Shown in pieces: positions 11,812 through 23,571 of a stretch of 64,000 nt of DNA. The position numbers and the translations under genes are program-made. Position 1 is the first letter of the stretch. Each line of letters starts with the position of its first letter. The notes beneath the pieces were generated by a model. It saw only the letters and a program-made list of their open reading frames with translations, was not told the origin of the DNA and searched no databases. Location of the stretch: NCBI GenBank assembly GCA_950295325.1, contig OX485805.1, forward strand, positions 58,242,758 to 58,306,757, written 5' to 3'. Source of the DNA: Polytrichum commune. Taxonomy: Eukaryota > Streptophyta > Polytrichopsida > Polytrichales > Polytrichaceae.

Positions 11812-12227
11812 AAAACGGAGGTTGAAGCGATTTTAATCGCTTGCCACGATAGCGCTTGCGGCGGTCACTTCTCGGGTCAACTCACCGGGCAAAAAATACT
11901 TAGAGCGGGCTACTTTTGGCCTACACTATTTAAGGACGCCCATGACTATGTAAGGAAATGCGACGCTTGCCAACGGTATGCCCGAGACGACCTTAGAATG
12001 GAGATGCCTTTACATGTATCACTACCCTTAATTCCTTTCGAAAAATGGGGCATCGACTATGTGGGTGAGGTCCATCCCCAATCTTCAAAAGGAATGAAAT
12101 ATATTGTGGTGGCAACCGAGTACCTCACCAAGTGGGCGGAAGCCAAAGCGGTGAAGACCGACACGGCGGAACACGCGGCAACATTTATGTACGAAAACAT
12201 AATTTCGCGGTTCGGGGTGCCGAAGAT
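11812..12227 (+). pseudogene. Family A integrase, N-terminal part, after in-frame stop and before solo LTR
   Basis: Same frame as the polyprotein. Shows the HHCC zinc-binding module (CHDSACGGHFSG, then CDACQ) and the start of the DDE core, with the first aspartate in WGIDYVGEV. It stops at CCGAAGAT, where a family B LTR inserted (AAGAT duplicated). The 973-bp LTR plus 5-bp duplication is a multiple of three, so the frame number is unchanged beyond it, but the LTR itself brings stops. Confidence 0.88.
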
Positions 12228-13200
12228 TGTCGCAACCCTTGCTAACCCCCTTAGTAATCTTGCCAATTTTCAATTCTAGCAAAGGTTACGAGCGCTAACC
12301 ATTCGCATTCCGCCATGCTAATGGTTAGCTCCTCCTACCCCGGACCTTATAGTTCATAGGAGGGAACCAACCCTCCTACTTTGCTTTAGGGACTCACCCC
12401 TTAATCGGTAACCCATTCCTAGATGTGGACTTCCATCCATGGAAGTCCAATCCCATGTTGATCATCGCGTTGCCGGAACAACACTACAACAACCCGAACC
12501 ATACTAGGCAAGTATGGCCTCACATTGGGCCAATGCCCATGGAGGCCGTGCCGTTCGGCCTCGGGTGGGTGAGGCCACACCACCTCACCCATATAAGCCT
12601 CTAGGACTCTACGCGGGGCCCCTACCCCACCGTCAACCAACCTCTTGTCTCTCTACCAAGAGTTGGGGCCAAGTGGACATTTTCCTTTAGCTGCTGGGCC
12701 TAGAACCCCCCCAGCAGCTTCAGACCATCATAACTTCCTTGTATGATGTCTGATCATAACAACCAACCACTCCATCCTCATCTACGCCTCACGTAGATGC
12801 CGATGGACTCCTCACTTGCTCCATTTGAGCAAGTCTTGAGGAAGTTATGCCTGTTTGAAGCTTGGCAGTCCCGGGAATCACTCCCAGGCACTGCTGTAGC
12901 AGGGCGCTGTCCCGGGACAGCGCCCCACTCAAATGGCCATAACTCCTAGCTCACACCTCCGATTGAGGTGTTCTTGAGCATTCTAGAATCACCACGCCAT
13001 GAGCTACGCATAACTCATGGCCTTACCCTTGTGCCTCCTAGTCTTCGTGGGCGGGAGGCGTTCCCAACGCCCGGGGCCCTCACCCACACTAGGATCACTT
13101 GGGCCCTCTCACCAACGGCGCCACAAGTCCCGGGTGTCACTCCGGGGTCCCCCTTGTGCCCATGGTGTTTCGGCCACTCCTCATGGAGAGGTGGGCGACA
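12228..13200 (-). mobile_element. Solo LTR of chromovirus family B inside integrase
   Basis: 973 bp, TGTCGCAACC...GCGACA, flanked by AAGAT at 12223-12227 and 13201-13205. It differs from most copies in having GTGGGCGACA at the end. As the host element is nearly new, this insertion and its LTR-LTR recombination are younger still. Confidence 0.95.
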
Positions 13201-13205
13201 AAGAT

Positions 13206-13875
13206 CCTAGTAAGCGATAGGGGTACTCACTTTTTGAATGACTTGATTCGAGAGATGACAGAGAAATTTAAAATTGATCACCGGAAGACTACTCCCTACC
13301 ACCCACAAACCAATGGACAAACGGAAAGGGTTAACGGAATTTTGGTGAGTATACTACGCAAGACGGTTATAGACTCGAAGCGGGATTGGGATACGAAACT
13401 AACGGCGGCACTTTGGGCATACCGTACAACCTATAAGGTAACTACGCGTGCCACACCATTTTCCTTAGTCTATGGTCTTGAAGCGACACTACCAATCGAA
13501 TATGAAGTCGAGTCACTTAGGGTGGCCGTGAGTACGAGACTTACCGAAAGTCAATCCTTACGAAATCGACTAACCGATTTGGAAGCACTTGACGAAGGGA
13601 GGAGAATGGCGGCTCAACATATTGAGGCAATCCAAAGAAGGAGAAAGATTACTTTCGACAAACGACATAAGAGAAGGGCCCTAACACCGGGAATGATGGT
13701 CATGATTCAAGACGCACGAAAGCTTGAATTTCCGGCGAAATTCAATGCGGTATGGTTAGGACCTTACCTTGTCTATGAGGTCTTTCCTAATAATTCAATT
13801 CAATTGGAAACGTTGAATGGTGAGCTCTTTCCTACCCGTACATCGGGAAGTAGATGTAAGGAGTACCGAGCTTGA
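13206..13875 (+). pseudogene. Family A integrase, C-terminal part
   Basis: Continues the DDE core: second aspartate in VSDRGTHF, glutamate in PQTNGQTERVNG, then the LWAYRTTYK and GPYLVYEVFPNNS motifs of the Ty3 integrase C-terminus, ending in a TGA at 13873-13875. No chromodomain follows, consistent with a Tat/Athila-type element. Together with 11812-12227 it makes a complete integrase apart from the LTR. Confidence 0.88.
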
Positions 13876-13936
13876 CTAGGCAACTTACCCTTGGAGCAAG
13901 AGATGTTTGGATTCATCCCCCGATGGTCGCCAATTA

Positions 13937-16065
13937 TGTGAGCCCAAAAGGGTGCCCACATTTAGTCTTAGACCCTTGAAACGTTAGTTGATGCACTTTG
14001 AAGTAGCATGTTACTTCACAAAAATATAAAAAGAGTGAAATGTTAGTCTTAGAAGTACCATGTTGTAAGAGGCTAGGATGTGAGTTGTTATTGTGTTTTT
14101 ACCTTCGGAAGGATTTGAGTGAATGAGGATAGGTAAGGAGAACTTGGATTGAGTAGTTAGTGAGTAGGCTAGTACAAATGGATGGAGACAACCAAAGTGA
14201 CTCAAGAGGCAAGTGCATTCGAATTGGGATGAATGGAGGATCACATGGAGCGCACAAGTGGACCACCTCATCATGGCCACTTAATGGGGAAGGCCCAAGG
14301 AAGAATGCAAGGTGGAGGATAAGCAAATTCTCAAAGCACCAATCAAATCACGAGTTAAGCATCGTGGTTTGAATTAAGTGGTGAGCGACGATTTGGGAAA
14401 GTAAGGGGAGAAAGTTATGGCGGCGGAAAGCGAAGGAGGCTAAGTTTGGGTTGAAGCATCCCAAGTTTGGTAAAGTGTGGTAGGTAGAAAGCCAAGGCTA
14501 GTTAAATGTTCGAATTAGGATCCTTGTTGATCATTTGAGGGAGGAAGGCTTAGAAGATAGGATTGGCGCCTACTAAGTAGGAGGAAATCTCAAGGGCTTA
14601 TCGTGAGCCTTGAGGGTGCTCACCCCCTCAAGCTTACTATATAATCCCTCATTCTTCCCTCACTCATCCTCTCTTTCCTTTGTGCTCCAAGGCACCCCAC
14701 GAGTTATAAGTGTGGGTGTGGGAAGCCATATTGGAGCACATGTGTGTGCTTAGTTTTTAGTTTGAGAGCCAAGGCTTGTTAGCCTTGAAGAGGGCTTGAC
14801 CTCTTGGTAGAATTAGTGTTGACGTGAAGGATTTTAAAGTTAATTCATGATTCCAATTTGTGGTACTTAAAGTTCATGTTTTGAATACACGTGGTTGCAA
14901 GTTCCATGTTTAAGAGTTGAGCACTTGATGTTGTGATGAGTGCAAAAATATACTTGTGTGGATTAGTTAGTCTTAGTGAAGTTAGGAAATTCTCTCTCCC
15001 CCTCTCCTCCCTAAGATTTTAGGATTTTAGGATTAGAGAAGAATTGTGTGATTAGAAAGGGGTTGTTAGTAGAATTAGGGAAATTAGGTAGGAAGATTAG
15101 TTAAGGGCTTGAATAATTAGTGAGGTAGTTGGGGATTACAACTACAAAGTTGTGGGTTCATGAAGGAGCTGGGTTTATGAAGGAACTGGGTTTGTTTAGT
15201 TAGAAAGTAAAGAGCTGGGTTTATGAAGGAGCTGGGTTTGTTTAGTTAGAAAGTAAAGAGCTGGGTTTATGAAGGACCTGGGTTTGTTTAGTTAGAAGCT
15301 AAGAAGCTGGGTTTATGAAGGAGCTGGGTTTATGTAATTAGAAAGTAAAGAGATGGGTTCATGAAGGAGCTTAGTAGATAGCCTACCTAATTAGCTCATA
15401 GACAAGTAGTTAGTTACATTATGCTAGTTAGTGTTATGGTGGCTTTCACAAGTAAATGTATTTGAGATTGACTATAGAGAATAGTGTTTTTTTAACACTT
15501 GCATCCTCTCTTTAAAAATAAACCACGTGCACAAATTAATGGAGAATGTGGAGCACTCTCGCGATGGCAAGACAAAGGAAGCAAAGACCAAAGGTGCGAG
15601 GGAGAGATTGACATAAGTCACATAAGTATTTCTTAATACTTAAAGGCTTATGTACGGTATGGAGACACCAAGTGAGACCTCTTATAGTAGCGATACGGAA
15701 TACACAAGTGATAGTTCAAGTGGTAGTATAGAGTCAACGGCACGGACTCCATTTAGGAGAGGGATATCCTTAAGGGCTTGTGTAGCTAAAGCGGCCGGAT
15801 GGACGTTAGAAGCAAACAAAGACAAAATAGCACCCGAGCATAAGGAGGTTAAAATAACATAGTTAACTTGTGCATTCTCCACATACGTATTGAAATTGTA
15901 CATTGAGTTGTTAAAAGTGAAATTCCAGTTAAATCCAAGATCACTTGAAGGGTGAACCTTGCACTATGGACTCATCCAAGTCCAAATCCAATACCGCGGA
16001 GGAATGTGAGCCCAAACCCACTACTCGGACTACGGACGCTTAAGGGTGGGGGGTTTGGCCTCACA
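13937..16065 (+). repeat. 3' LTR of family A element
   Basis: 2129 bp, matching 3620-5748 with one substitution seen. No clear polypurine tract lies immediately upstream: the bases before it are CGATGGTCGCCAATTA, and the nearest purine run is GGAGCAAGAGATG at about 13901. Confidence 0.95.
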
Positions 16066-16070
16066 GATGG

Positions 16071-16857
16071 GGACGACCATGACTTTCTGGAGGAGGAAAG
16101 CCTACTGGAGGATTTTGCACCACCGCCAGCAAGGAGGTTCGATGGTTCACGTTCTTCTGGTAGGACCTCTGAGGTTGGGCTGGACGACTATGCAAGCATG
16201 GACCTAAAGATTATGAGCAAGGAGTTGGAGATGTTGAAGGTACAGAGGGCTCAAAAGCAACGTCTTGCGGCTAAGCTCAGTCCAGAGGCAGTTACGGGGG
16301 AAGAGTTCGATGATCTTCCACGCAGCTCGGAAGCTCATAAACGCCACCGGAGGCGACTACATACACGACAACTGCAACAGGAAGCACCGGTTCGAGAGCA
16401 ACATGGAGAAAAGCGATACACAATGGAAGTGAATATGAAGGGAAATCCATACGGGGGAAACCGTCACTTATGGCTGAAATGCCTACGAGGCCATGCAGTT
16501 GACTTGGACTTCAGTGTGGACAACTACAACAACCACAATGCAATGACCTTGTTGAATATCAAGAAGATGGTGGATAATACCTTTGAGTATGAAGGTGGCA
16601 TTGGGCACGTCACAAAGTGGTCCTTTCATGCAAATTTGAAATCACAGTTGAAGATGAAGAGGTATGCCATGAAAAAGTTAATGGTCGCTGGCAGAGAGAA
16701 ACCAAAGCACATCAGGCAAGACCATTGGGTCAACCTCTCAGCACTAATCGCAGACGAGAAGAAGGTAAAGCAAGCGGAGACACTCACTCAAAATCGTGCT
16801 CAACTGAAGCGACTTTCCCATGCTAGCAGGTCCGAGGGGGAGGTAACGGCAAATCTG
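16071..16857 (+). pseudogene. TnpA-like exon, central Ptta/En/Spm block
   Basis: Open from the right GATGG copy to a strong donor (CTG then GTAAGT at 16858). Encodes an acidic start (DDHDFLEEESLLEDF), a helical Lys/Arg-rich part, then MKGNPYGGNRHLW and a segment ending QDHWVNLSALIADEKKVKQA and NRAQLKRLSHASRSEG. This last part follows the pattern of the plant Ptta/En/Spm transposase-associated domain (W....L.., then Lys-rich helix, then N+.....H..GS). DNA-binding or complex-forming role in transposition is inferred from the family. Confidence 0.62.
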
Positions 16858-17206
16858 GTAAGTAACTCTCCCAAGTTTCTACTCTTGTCATGTTTTAGTC
16901 ATATTTTAGTCTAAAATTCCACATAGCCTACAATTCCTCACAATTTCAATGCTTGAGGTAGATGGGCTTAAAAAGTTCTTTCGACCAGCCCACTTCTCGT
17001 AGAATATAAAACACCTGATTAGTAAGAGATGGTTAGCTCCCGAAGATTGTCCAGTAGCCCTGCATGCATGAAGCATCTAAATAGCTCAGCACAGAGGCCA
17101 CTTTCACACAATCTGCACTGCTAAGCACTAGACAGAGTTCTCCATCATCACTAGACTTTAGCACTCTTCCACTGTTAGGTCATATCAACCATAGTACAGG
17201 ACAAAC

Positions 17207-17271
17207 CTCTGGCAGATGACTCGGTTTTGTAAATACTCCTAGAGAGACTACTCAGCTGGCTTCCAGTATCC
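17207..17271 (-). pseudogene. Captured gene fragment, third exon
   Basis: 65 bp on the minus strand, acceptor TGTACAG, donor AGAG then GTTTGT. Read in the phase left by 17837-17889 it encodes KDTGSQLSSLSRSIYKTESS, open throughout. The phase match across three exons is the main support. Confidence 0.5.
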
Positions 17272-17836
17272 CTGTACAATACACTCAGTTAATTACCACA
17301 AATCCCCGAACCACCAACAACGTGAATGGCAGTAAGAATCTACCACATTTCCGACCAATCTGTCACCTGACAAAAATGACAATAAGATAGAAACAAAGAC
17401 AGAAACAACAATACCAAGTTTATCAACATACATCAAGAAATTATATGAGGTGCCTCAGAATATTGATTAGCCTGTACTAAGTTGTTCAATTGATAAATAC
17501 AAAGGAGTGTTAGAAAATTAAATGACAACTTCACCTAAAATTTAAGAGAACTTGTCATGTGATGGAGACTTATGGGCTAGACAAAGGGAGAGGGGACACC
17601 ATACCCTCATATATATATGTGTGTGTGTGTTGTAGATTTTGAATGGTGTCCCCTACCTAAGCCAGCCCAACTCCTGGCAATTGAATAGGCAAGCTCTATG
17701 TATTCCTACTATATTGAAGAAAATGTTAAAGCAGTGAAAAAAGCCTAATCTCAGCTCCAAGTGTTGCCATCAGTTATTGAGGACTCCTGGCAACTGAAGT
17801 GAGCACATAGACATTTCTTCTGGTACAGTTGCTTAC

Positions 17837-17889
17837 TTTAGTTTTGTTCTCCCCCGTTGAAGTTCCTCTTCTGCTAGCCTTGCTCTCTC
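17837..17889 (-). pseudogene. Captured gene fragment, second exon
   Basis: 53 bp on the minus strand, acceptor TCTTCCAG, donor AAA then GTAAGC. Encodes ERARLAEEELQRGRTKL, a continuing coiled coil in the phase set by the first exon. Confidence 0.55.
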
Positions 17890-18329
17890 CTGGAAGAGTT
17901 CAAAAAAGCTTAAAAGAAGTTTAAAAAACATGTTGACTTACCTACTCATCTTTGACTCTTTGTAAGATTACATCTGAATTTACGTGACCAAGCTTTTGAT
18001 GACGAAGCTTAAGAAATGAAGACAATCTGATGAGCAGTACAGAGGTATATTCCTATTCCAGGTAAACCACTGTCACCTGGACCAAGCATTTGAACATTAA
18101 ATTAAATGTTTTGTCCCAGAATCTCCAATTATACTTGATAGCTTTTGCCAATAACTAATTTTAAATAAATCAACATTCTCCATAGAGATTCATGTGCATC
18201 TGAAATTTGTAGATTCATATGGAACATTACATGCTCTTAATCATTTCAAGCATTGAGATTTTTCACGTTATTTTTGTTCGCCACTGATTGGCATATATCA
18301 CAAACTTAGGATAATGTAAGCAACCTCAC

Positions 18330-18413
18330 CTCCAGCTTCTTGGTCTCATTCTTCAGTAAATCTACTGATTGACGCATCTCTTTCACTTTGGTTTCTGCTC
18401 GGGCTACCATGGC
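18330..18413 (-). pseudogene. Captured gene fragment, first visible exon (coiled coil)
   Basis: 84 bp (28 codons) on the minus strand, acceptor ending TAG, donor GAG then GTGAGG. Encodes AMVARAETKVKEMRQSVDLL then KNETKKLE, a strong coiled coil. With the next two exons it makes a continuous 68-residue reading with no stop. The direction is opposite to the TnpA-like gene whose intron holds it, which fits capture of a host gene piece by the CACTA element. Parent gene not identified. Confidence 0.55.
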
Positions 18414-20002
18414 CTACATTCAAAAGGCCACTTAATATTCATTTCTAGAATGGTGCATTTAGAACCAAACTAAAAGGTGCAAGAAATTAGTTTAAGCTTC
18501 ATAAGTTTTAAGAACTAATTGCTTTTAGATTTCAGCATACGAAGCATACTGTGAAAGGAACATACGTCTAGGACTTGCTCTAGATGGGTAGTCATTTGAG
18601 TTGTGTTTGGAGATTTTAGCACAAAAGCTTGGCAACCCAACATTCTATAACACACTAAAGAGCATCTCCCTGCATATATCTGGGGCACTGCTCTAAAAGA
18701 TTATTTTGATTTGAAACTAATAGTAGCACATAGGGTTTGGTGATTGGTGCTTGGTGATAGCAAGTCACAATTTACTTAGAAAAAAGATCACGGATGGAGT
18801 CTCTATCGAATGTCATGAAGGGATTCACTGTAGTAAGGAGTGGACGACTCACAAATTGTGTTGTTAACTAAAAGGAACATCACTGGTTGACTACATGGGA
18901 CATGGTGGTCTGTTAGGATTCTAAGTTTCTTAATTGCTGAATTTCTTTCCAAGTCCAGCCAGTTACGTGTTCATCTTTATGGCCAATATAAGTGTTTTTT
19001 CACGTCCTCTTCTTTTGGGCTCATACAATTTCTTGGTCACGGCTCTTTGGCTTTAACCATTAACTTTCTGTTGTGTGATTGTATTGCTTCCTGTTGTTCT
19101 CCAAGTTCGATTTATGTTAAGTTTAGAGGAATAAATTTCTGGTGATATTATATTTCTGCCGAGAATCTGGGTATAAGGTTTTTGCTGAGTTTGTAGTTTG
19201 ACATTTCAAGGTAAGGCAAGAATCATAGTTCTTTATAGATCTAGATTACCGCGCATTTCTTCCAACCTTTTCATTCCCGGAGTTTTGGGTTGCTTTATTT
19301 CTAAATTTCTAGAGTTTCCAAGTCCAGCCAGTTAGATGTTCACAACTTTTGGGTTTTCTTATGTAATTCAAACTAAGTTCTCTGAATTCTGTCAGTGTAA
19401 GTGTAACATATGCAACATACTAGAGAAAATAACTTATTGTTGATATCGTTATATTTCATCTTCACTAATGCCAAAAATGTGATTTCCACATTGGATTCAA
19501 GGAGGCCCGATTCTGGTTAGTCTAGGGTAGGTGACCATGTTCTGTTCCGAGAGTGTCGGTTTCATAGCCATGTCCTAGAAGTAGGCCTGGAGGTGTCCAC
19601 TTACGTGCGGGAACAGGGTTTAGGGTATATGTGTGCACATTCTTGAGTTTTTGGTGCAGGTGATGTTAGATCTTCGTATAGAAGCCCACTGACTGCTTCG
19701 CTTTATGAGTGTTATTTTGTGAGTCTTCTAATACCTCTGACTTTCCCACTTGATGTGCACTCTCCTTCTCGATTCCACTGGCTCCAGCCGAAGTCGAGTA
19801 GACATCCAGGCTAGACCTAGTAATACTACAGTCAACATTTACTGACCTGGTAGTAATGTTATAGTCAACCATTGGTGTAGTGGTAGTCAACTAGTTCTGA
19901 AGTTCCTCAACACTTCAGAACTTGTTTATGCGTATATATCAAACTCTGTTCCCATGTTTATGTCTGATTAATGGAATGCAATGCAAGAGGGTCTTGGTGC
20001 AG

Positions 20003-20350
20003 GCAGCAGAGTTGCAACGGGATCCAAGTCGCGAGGAGATAGAGTTGGAGATGCTACGCCAAAAATCTCGCAAGAAGCAGCCGGTAGGCACGCCAAATGT
20101 GTCCCACATTTCTGGTAGCAGAAGTGGAGTGCAGGAGCCGTCGACGTCCCTGGCAATGGAATTCAAATCGATGAAACGCAATTTTTATACCCGAATGGCT
20201 GGGATGGAGGCAAGTATGAAGGCAATCATGACAGCACTAAACATACCAGTTGTTCCAGACCCTACTACTTGCAATGTGCAGCAACCTTCATCTTTCGAGC
20301 AAAGGCAGTCAACTCCGAACACGGGTAGCACCGAGTGCTTGCCCAATTCC
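20003..20350 (+). pseudogene. TnpA-like exon, helical segment after the Ptta/En/Spm block
   Basis: 116 codons from acceptor GTGCAG to donor GTACGT at 20351; without splicing the frame ends at a TAA at 20360-20362. Begins AAELQRDPSREEIELEMLRQ, resembling the segment after the Ptta/En/Spm block (Arg-Pro-Ser... helix). A Met-rich helix (MAGMEASMKAIMTALNI) follows. Which of donor or stop is used is not certain. Confidence 0.5.
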
Positions 20351-20362
20351 GTACGTTTTTAA

Positions 20363-20599
20363 TTCCAGGCCTCAACCTGAATTTGCCTTGGTAGAGTTCA
20401 CGTGCAACCACTCTAAATCCCAAACATTAAGGACGTATTGTTGCCCATGTTGTGTAGTTCCCAAACCAGAATTTGGCCTCACCAAAATCCAAGGGACATT
20501 CAAGAGAAGATACTCCTCAAATTGACGAAGCTCATGTGGTACACGCACACACTACACATGAGCAAGAGGTGACTACAAAGACATTCTGAACATAGAGTT
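20363..20599. other. Intron or flank up to the chromovirus insertion
   Basis: No gene seen. Ends in GAGTT (20595-20599), the left target-site copy of the element that follows. Confidence 0.4.
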
Positions 20600-21572
20600 T
20601 GTCGCAACCCTTGCTAAGCCCCCTTGACAATCTTTCCAATTTTCAATTCTAGCAAAGGTTACGAGTGCTAACCATTCACATTCCGCCATGCTAATGATTA
20701 GCTCCTCCTACCCCGGACCTTATAGTTCATAGGAGGGAACCAACCCTCCTACTTTGCTTTCGGGACTCACCCCTTAATCGGTAACCCATTCCTAGATGTG
20801 GACTTCCATCCATAGAAGTCCAATCCCATGTTGATCATCGCATTGCCGGAGCAACACTACAACAACCCGAACCATACTAGGCAACTATGGCCTCACAATG
20901 GGCCAAAGCCCATGGAGGCCTTGCCGTTCGGCCTCGGGTGGGTGAGGCCACACCACCTCACCCATATAAGCCTCTAGGACTCTACGCGGGGCCCCTACCC
21001 CACCGTCAACCAACCTCTTGTCTCTCTACCAAGAGTTGGGGCCAAGTGGACATTTTCCCTTAGCCGCTGGGCCTAAAACCCCCCAGCAGCTTCAGACCAT
21101 CATAACTTCCTTGTATGATGTCTGATTCCAGCAACCAACCACTCCATCTTCATCTACGCTTCACGTAGATGCCGATGGACTCCTCACTTGCCCCATTCGG
21201 GCAAGTGGTGAGGAAGTTATGCCTGTTTGAACCTTGGCAGTCCCGGGAATCACTCCCAGGCACTGCTGTACCAGGGCGCTGTCCCGGGACAGCGCCCCAC
21301 TCAAATGGCCATAACTCCTAGCTCACACCTCCGATTGACGTGTTCTTGAGCATTCTAGAATCACCACGCCATGAGCTACGCAAAGCTCATGGCCTTACCC
21401 TTGTGCCTCCTAGTCTTCGTGGATGGGAGGCGTTCCCAACGCCCGGGGACCTCACCCACACTAGGATCACTTGGGCCCTCTCACCAACGGCGCCACAAGT
21501 CCCGGGTGTCACTCCGGGGTCCCCCTTGTGCCCATGGTGTTTCGGCCACTCCTCATGGAGAGGTGCGCGACA
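20600..21572 (-). repeat. 3' LTR of the 20600-28072 copy
   Basis: 973 bp, TGTCGCAACC...GTGCGCGACA as read on the plus strand. The polypurine tract (complement of CTCACCCCCACC) follows at 21573-21584. Confidence 0.95.
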
Positions 21573-22449
21573 CTCACCCCCACCAAACGGAGTCGATGCC
21601 CTCATCGACTATACTCGTAGTCGGCACACCAATTCTCAAGTTGCCATCCTCTATGGTGCGGCATTGTGTTTACCTTAGGGCGCGACCCCCACAATGCATC
21701 TTCAAATTTGGCATAGTCCCAAAGGTGTCGTTCCTAGGTGGTCCGTTAGCGACCTTGGATCTCTCCTCCAAGGACCTAACCTACACTAGACCCACCTACT
21801 TTGGGACTCACTTGGGTTGCCCCTCCTTTGGGGCCTCCCCCGTTAGGCTCCACTAGCCTAACGTGACACATCTAGGCGAGACCTCAACGCTTCCACTAAG
21901 TTGTCTCGGTTGCAACTCCGAGATGGCTTTCCATTGTTAAGCCACGCCTCGATCGCACGGGGGTGATGCCAAGTCCCGCCCGACTCGGTTCCCACTTTGC
22001 TCTTTCGAGACATGGGTTCATGACTCCCATGCGCCAACTCTCGTTAGCTCGCGGGTAGCACTTTTATAAGCACGCGCCATCACCTTGTCCCCGCCCGGAC
22101 AAGCCCACAACTAAGAAGTTTCTTGGTTTTATCCAAGGCCCCTCCAAGCCATGGCCCCAATTACTCGGCTTACCCAACCTAGTTTGGCATGTCTATTCCC
22201 ACTCTTCCATTAACCAAGCACAAGTACAAGACTAGGACCTCATCTCATACTTTTCTCTTTGCACCACTAAAGTTTGGACTTTATTCCCTCAAGCCAAAGA
22301 ACAAGTGCATGTTGTGGAGCAATTAACCTCGAAGCTATGTTTGCTACTAGAGTCTCTCCCCCACTAAAGGAGATTGATGTCCTCATCAATGCCTACGCTT
22401 CTTTTTATTGGAATGTCTAGCCTTAGTTTCTTCAAAGTGCTTCACCACT

Positions 22450-22580
22450 TCATTGGTGTTGACCATGTCTCTTGCCGCCACCCAAGCGGTTTCTTTCTCA
22501 TGGTATCCTCACCATTTCACCAAGTATTCCTTTGTACTTTTTCTTTCCTTTTCACTTGGGCTTCCTACACTTGAGGATGC
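22450..22580 (-). pseudogene. Chromodomain remnant of the 20600-28072 copy
   Basis: The minus strand shows the EYLVKW-stop-GYHEKETAWVA pattern and an AARDMVNTNE-like tail, as in the better copy at 41315-41463. The same TGA occurs in every copy examined. Confidence 0.6.
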
Positions 22581-22815
22581 CTTCTTACCTCATGTTCCAA
22601 ATGATGTCCACAAGGTCGGGAGGTGGCCTAATCACTTGCTTGTGATCGGGCCACAAGGTGTCGTCCTAAAATGACTTTCGTAATGAGACATGAAATGTCG
22701 GATGCACTTTGATCTCCGGCGGTAATTCCAACTTATATATGTCCTTGACCACTTGTTCCACAATGGGAAACGAAGCTCCAATTTTGGACATGAACTTTGG
22801 AGTGAGGCCTTCCGG

Positions 22816-23571
22816 CTAAGTGAAGTTGTTCACATTCAACAACGCCTTTTGGCCCACCTCATTCTCCACTTCGCGTCTTCCGGCATTGACTTGCACTCCA
22901 TAGCACCTTCGGGCTTTCTCCACCAACAACTTGGTCATCTCCAAGACTTGTTCACGCTTCTTGGCCAAGTCCTCACCATCTTGGTTGAACTCTAGTGTTG
23001 AATGTGCCCCCTCGAGAGCTAGGTTAATAGGTTGGAGCGCATCCACTCCATAAGCCACCACCAAAGACCACCCCTTGGTAGCCAAGTGCGTGGCTACATT
23101 GCAATTACACTCCGCTCGACCCACATAGTCCGCCCAATCTCCTTGGTCCGCCCCCACCAAGTTCCTCAAGTATTGCTTCAAGATTCCATTCACACGCTCC
23201 GATTTCCCATTCATTTGGGAATGCAAGGTCGTGCTAAACCTTAGTTTCATTCCGACCTCCTTAGAGAAATGCATTGAAAATGCACTTGTGAACTTTGGAT
23301 CTTGATCCCACACAATCACTCTTGGCAACCCGTGGTGCCTCAACCATCCTTTGAGAAAAGGCTATGCGGTCTCCAACGCGGTGGCGGTTCCCACAATCGG
23401 CACCATGTGTGCCCACTTGGCAAACCGCTCTACCATCAACAAGATGGCATCATACCCATGTGACTCCGGCAAACTTGTGATCAAGTCCATGCACATACCA
23501 TGCCATGGCGCCAACGGGATAGGCAACGGTTGCAAGAAGCCGCCTTGCTTTTGGTAAGAGGCTCGGTTCAC
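22816..23571 (-). pseudogene. Integrase core remnant of the 20600-28072 copy
   Basis: Two frames in order on the minus strand: 23571-23362 (QGGFLQPLPIPLAPWHGMCM, first Asp in MDLITSLP) and 23343-22816 (second Asp in WDQDPKFTS, Glu in GKSERVNG). The DDE residues are present, but a TAG separates the frames and the zinc-binding part is shortened near 23640 relative to other copies. Chromovirus-type core. Confidence 0.85.

Larger units (their letters stand above)
3620..16065 (+). mobile_element. Full-length Ty3 (Tat/Athila-like) LTR retrotransposon, family A
   Basis: Two direct LTRs of equal length (3620-5748 and 13937-16065, both 2129 bp) flank a primer-binding site, a gag-pol frame and an integrase. 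The target-site duplication is GATGG at 3615-3619 and 16066-16070. Domain order gag, protease, RT, RNase H, integrase is that of Ty3; the long LTR, the DGGSS-type protease and the lack of a visible chromodomain point to the Tat/Athila side. By eye the LTRs differ at one site (T at 4842, C at 15159), so insertion is recent. The copy is broken by a stop at 11809 and a solo LTR at 12228-13200. Confidence 0.95.
16858..20002 (+). other. Large intron of the TnpA-like gene carrying antisense exons
   Basis: From GTAAGT at 16858 to an acceptor (GTGCAG) ending at 20002. AT-rich; a short (TG)n run lies near 17610-17630. The only coding signal I support is the antisense exon trio at 17207-18413. The rest (18414-20002) holds nothing I recognise. 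Confidence 0.5.

Noticed and set aside
19666..19890. Minus-strand 74-codon frame in the TnpA intron
   Set aside because: Could be another captured exon, but I see no splice sites or phase link to the supported trio.
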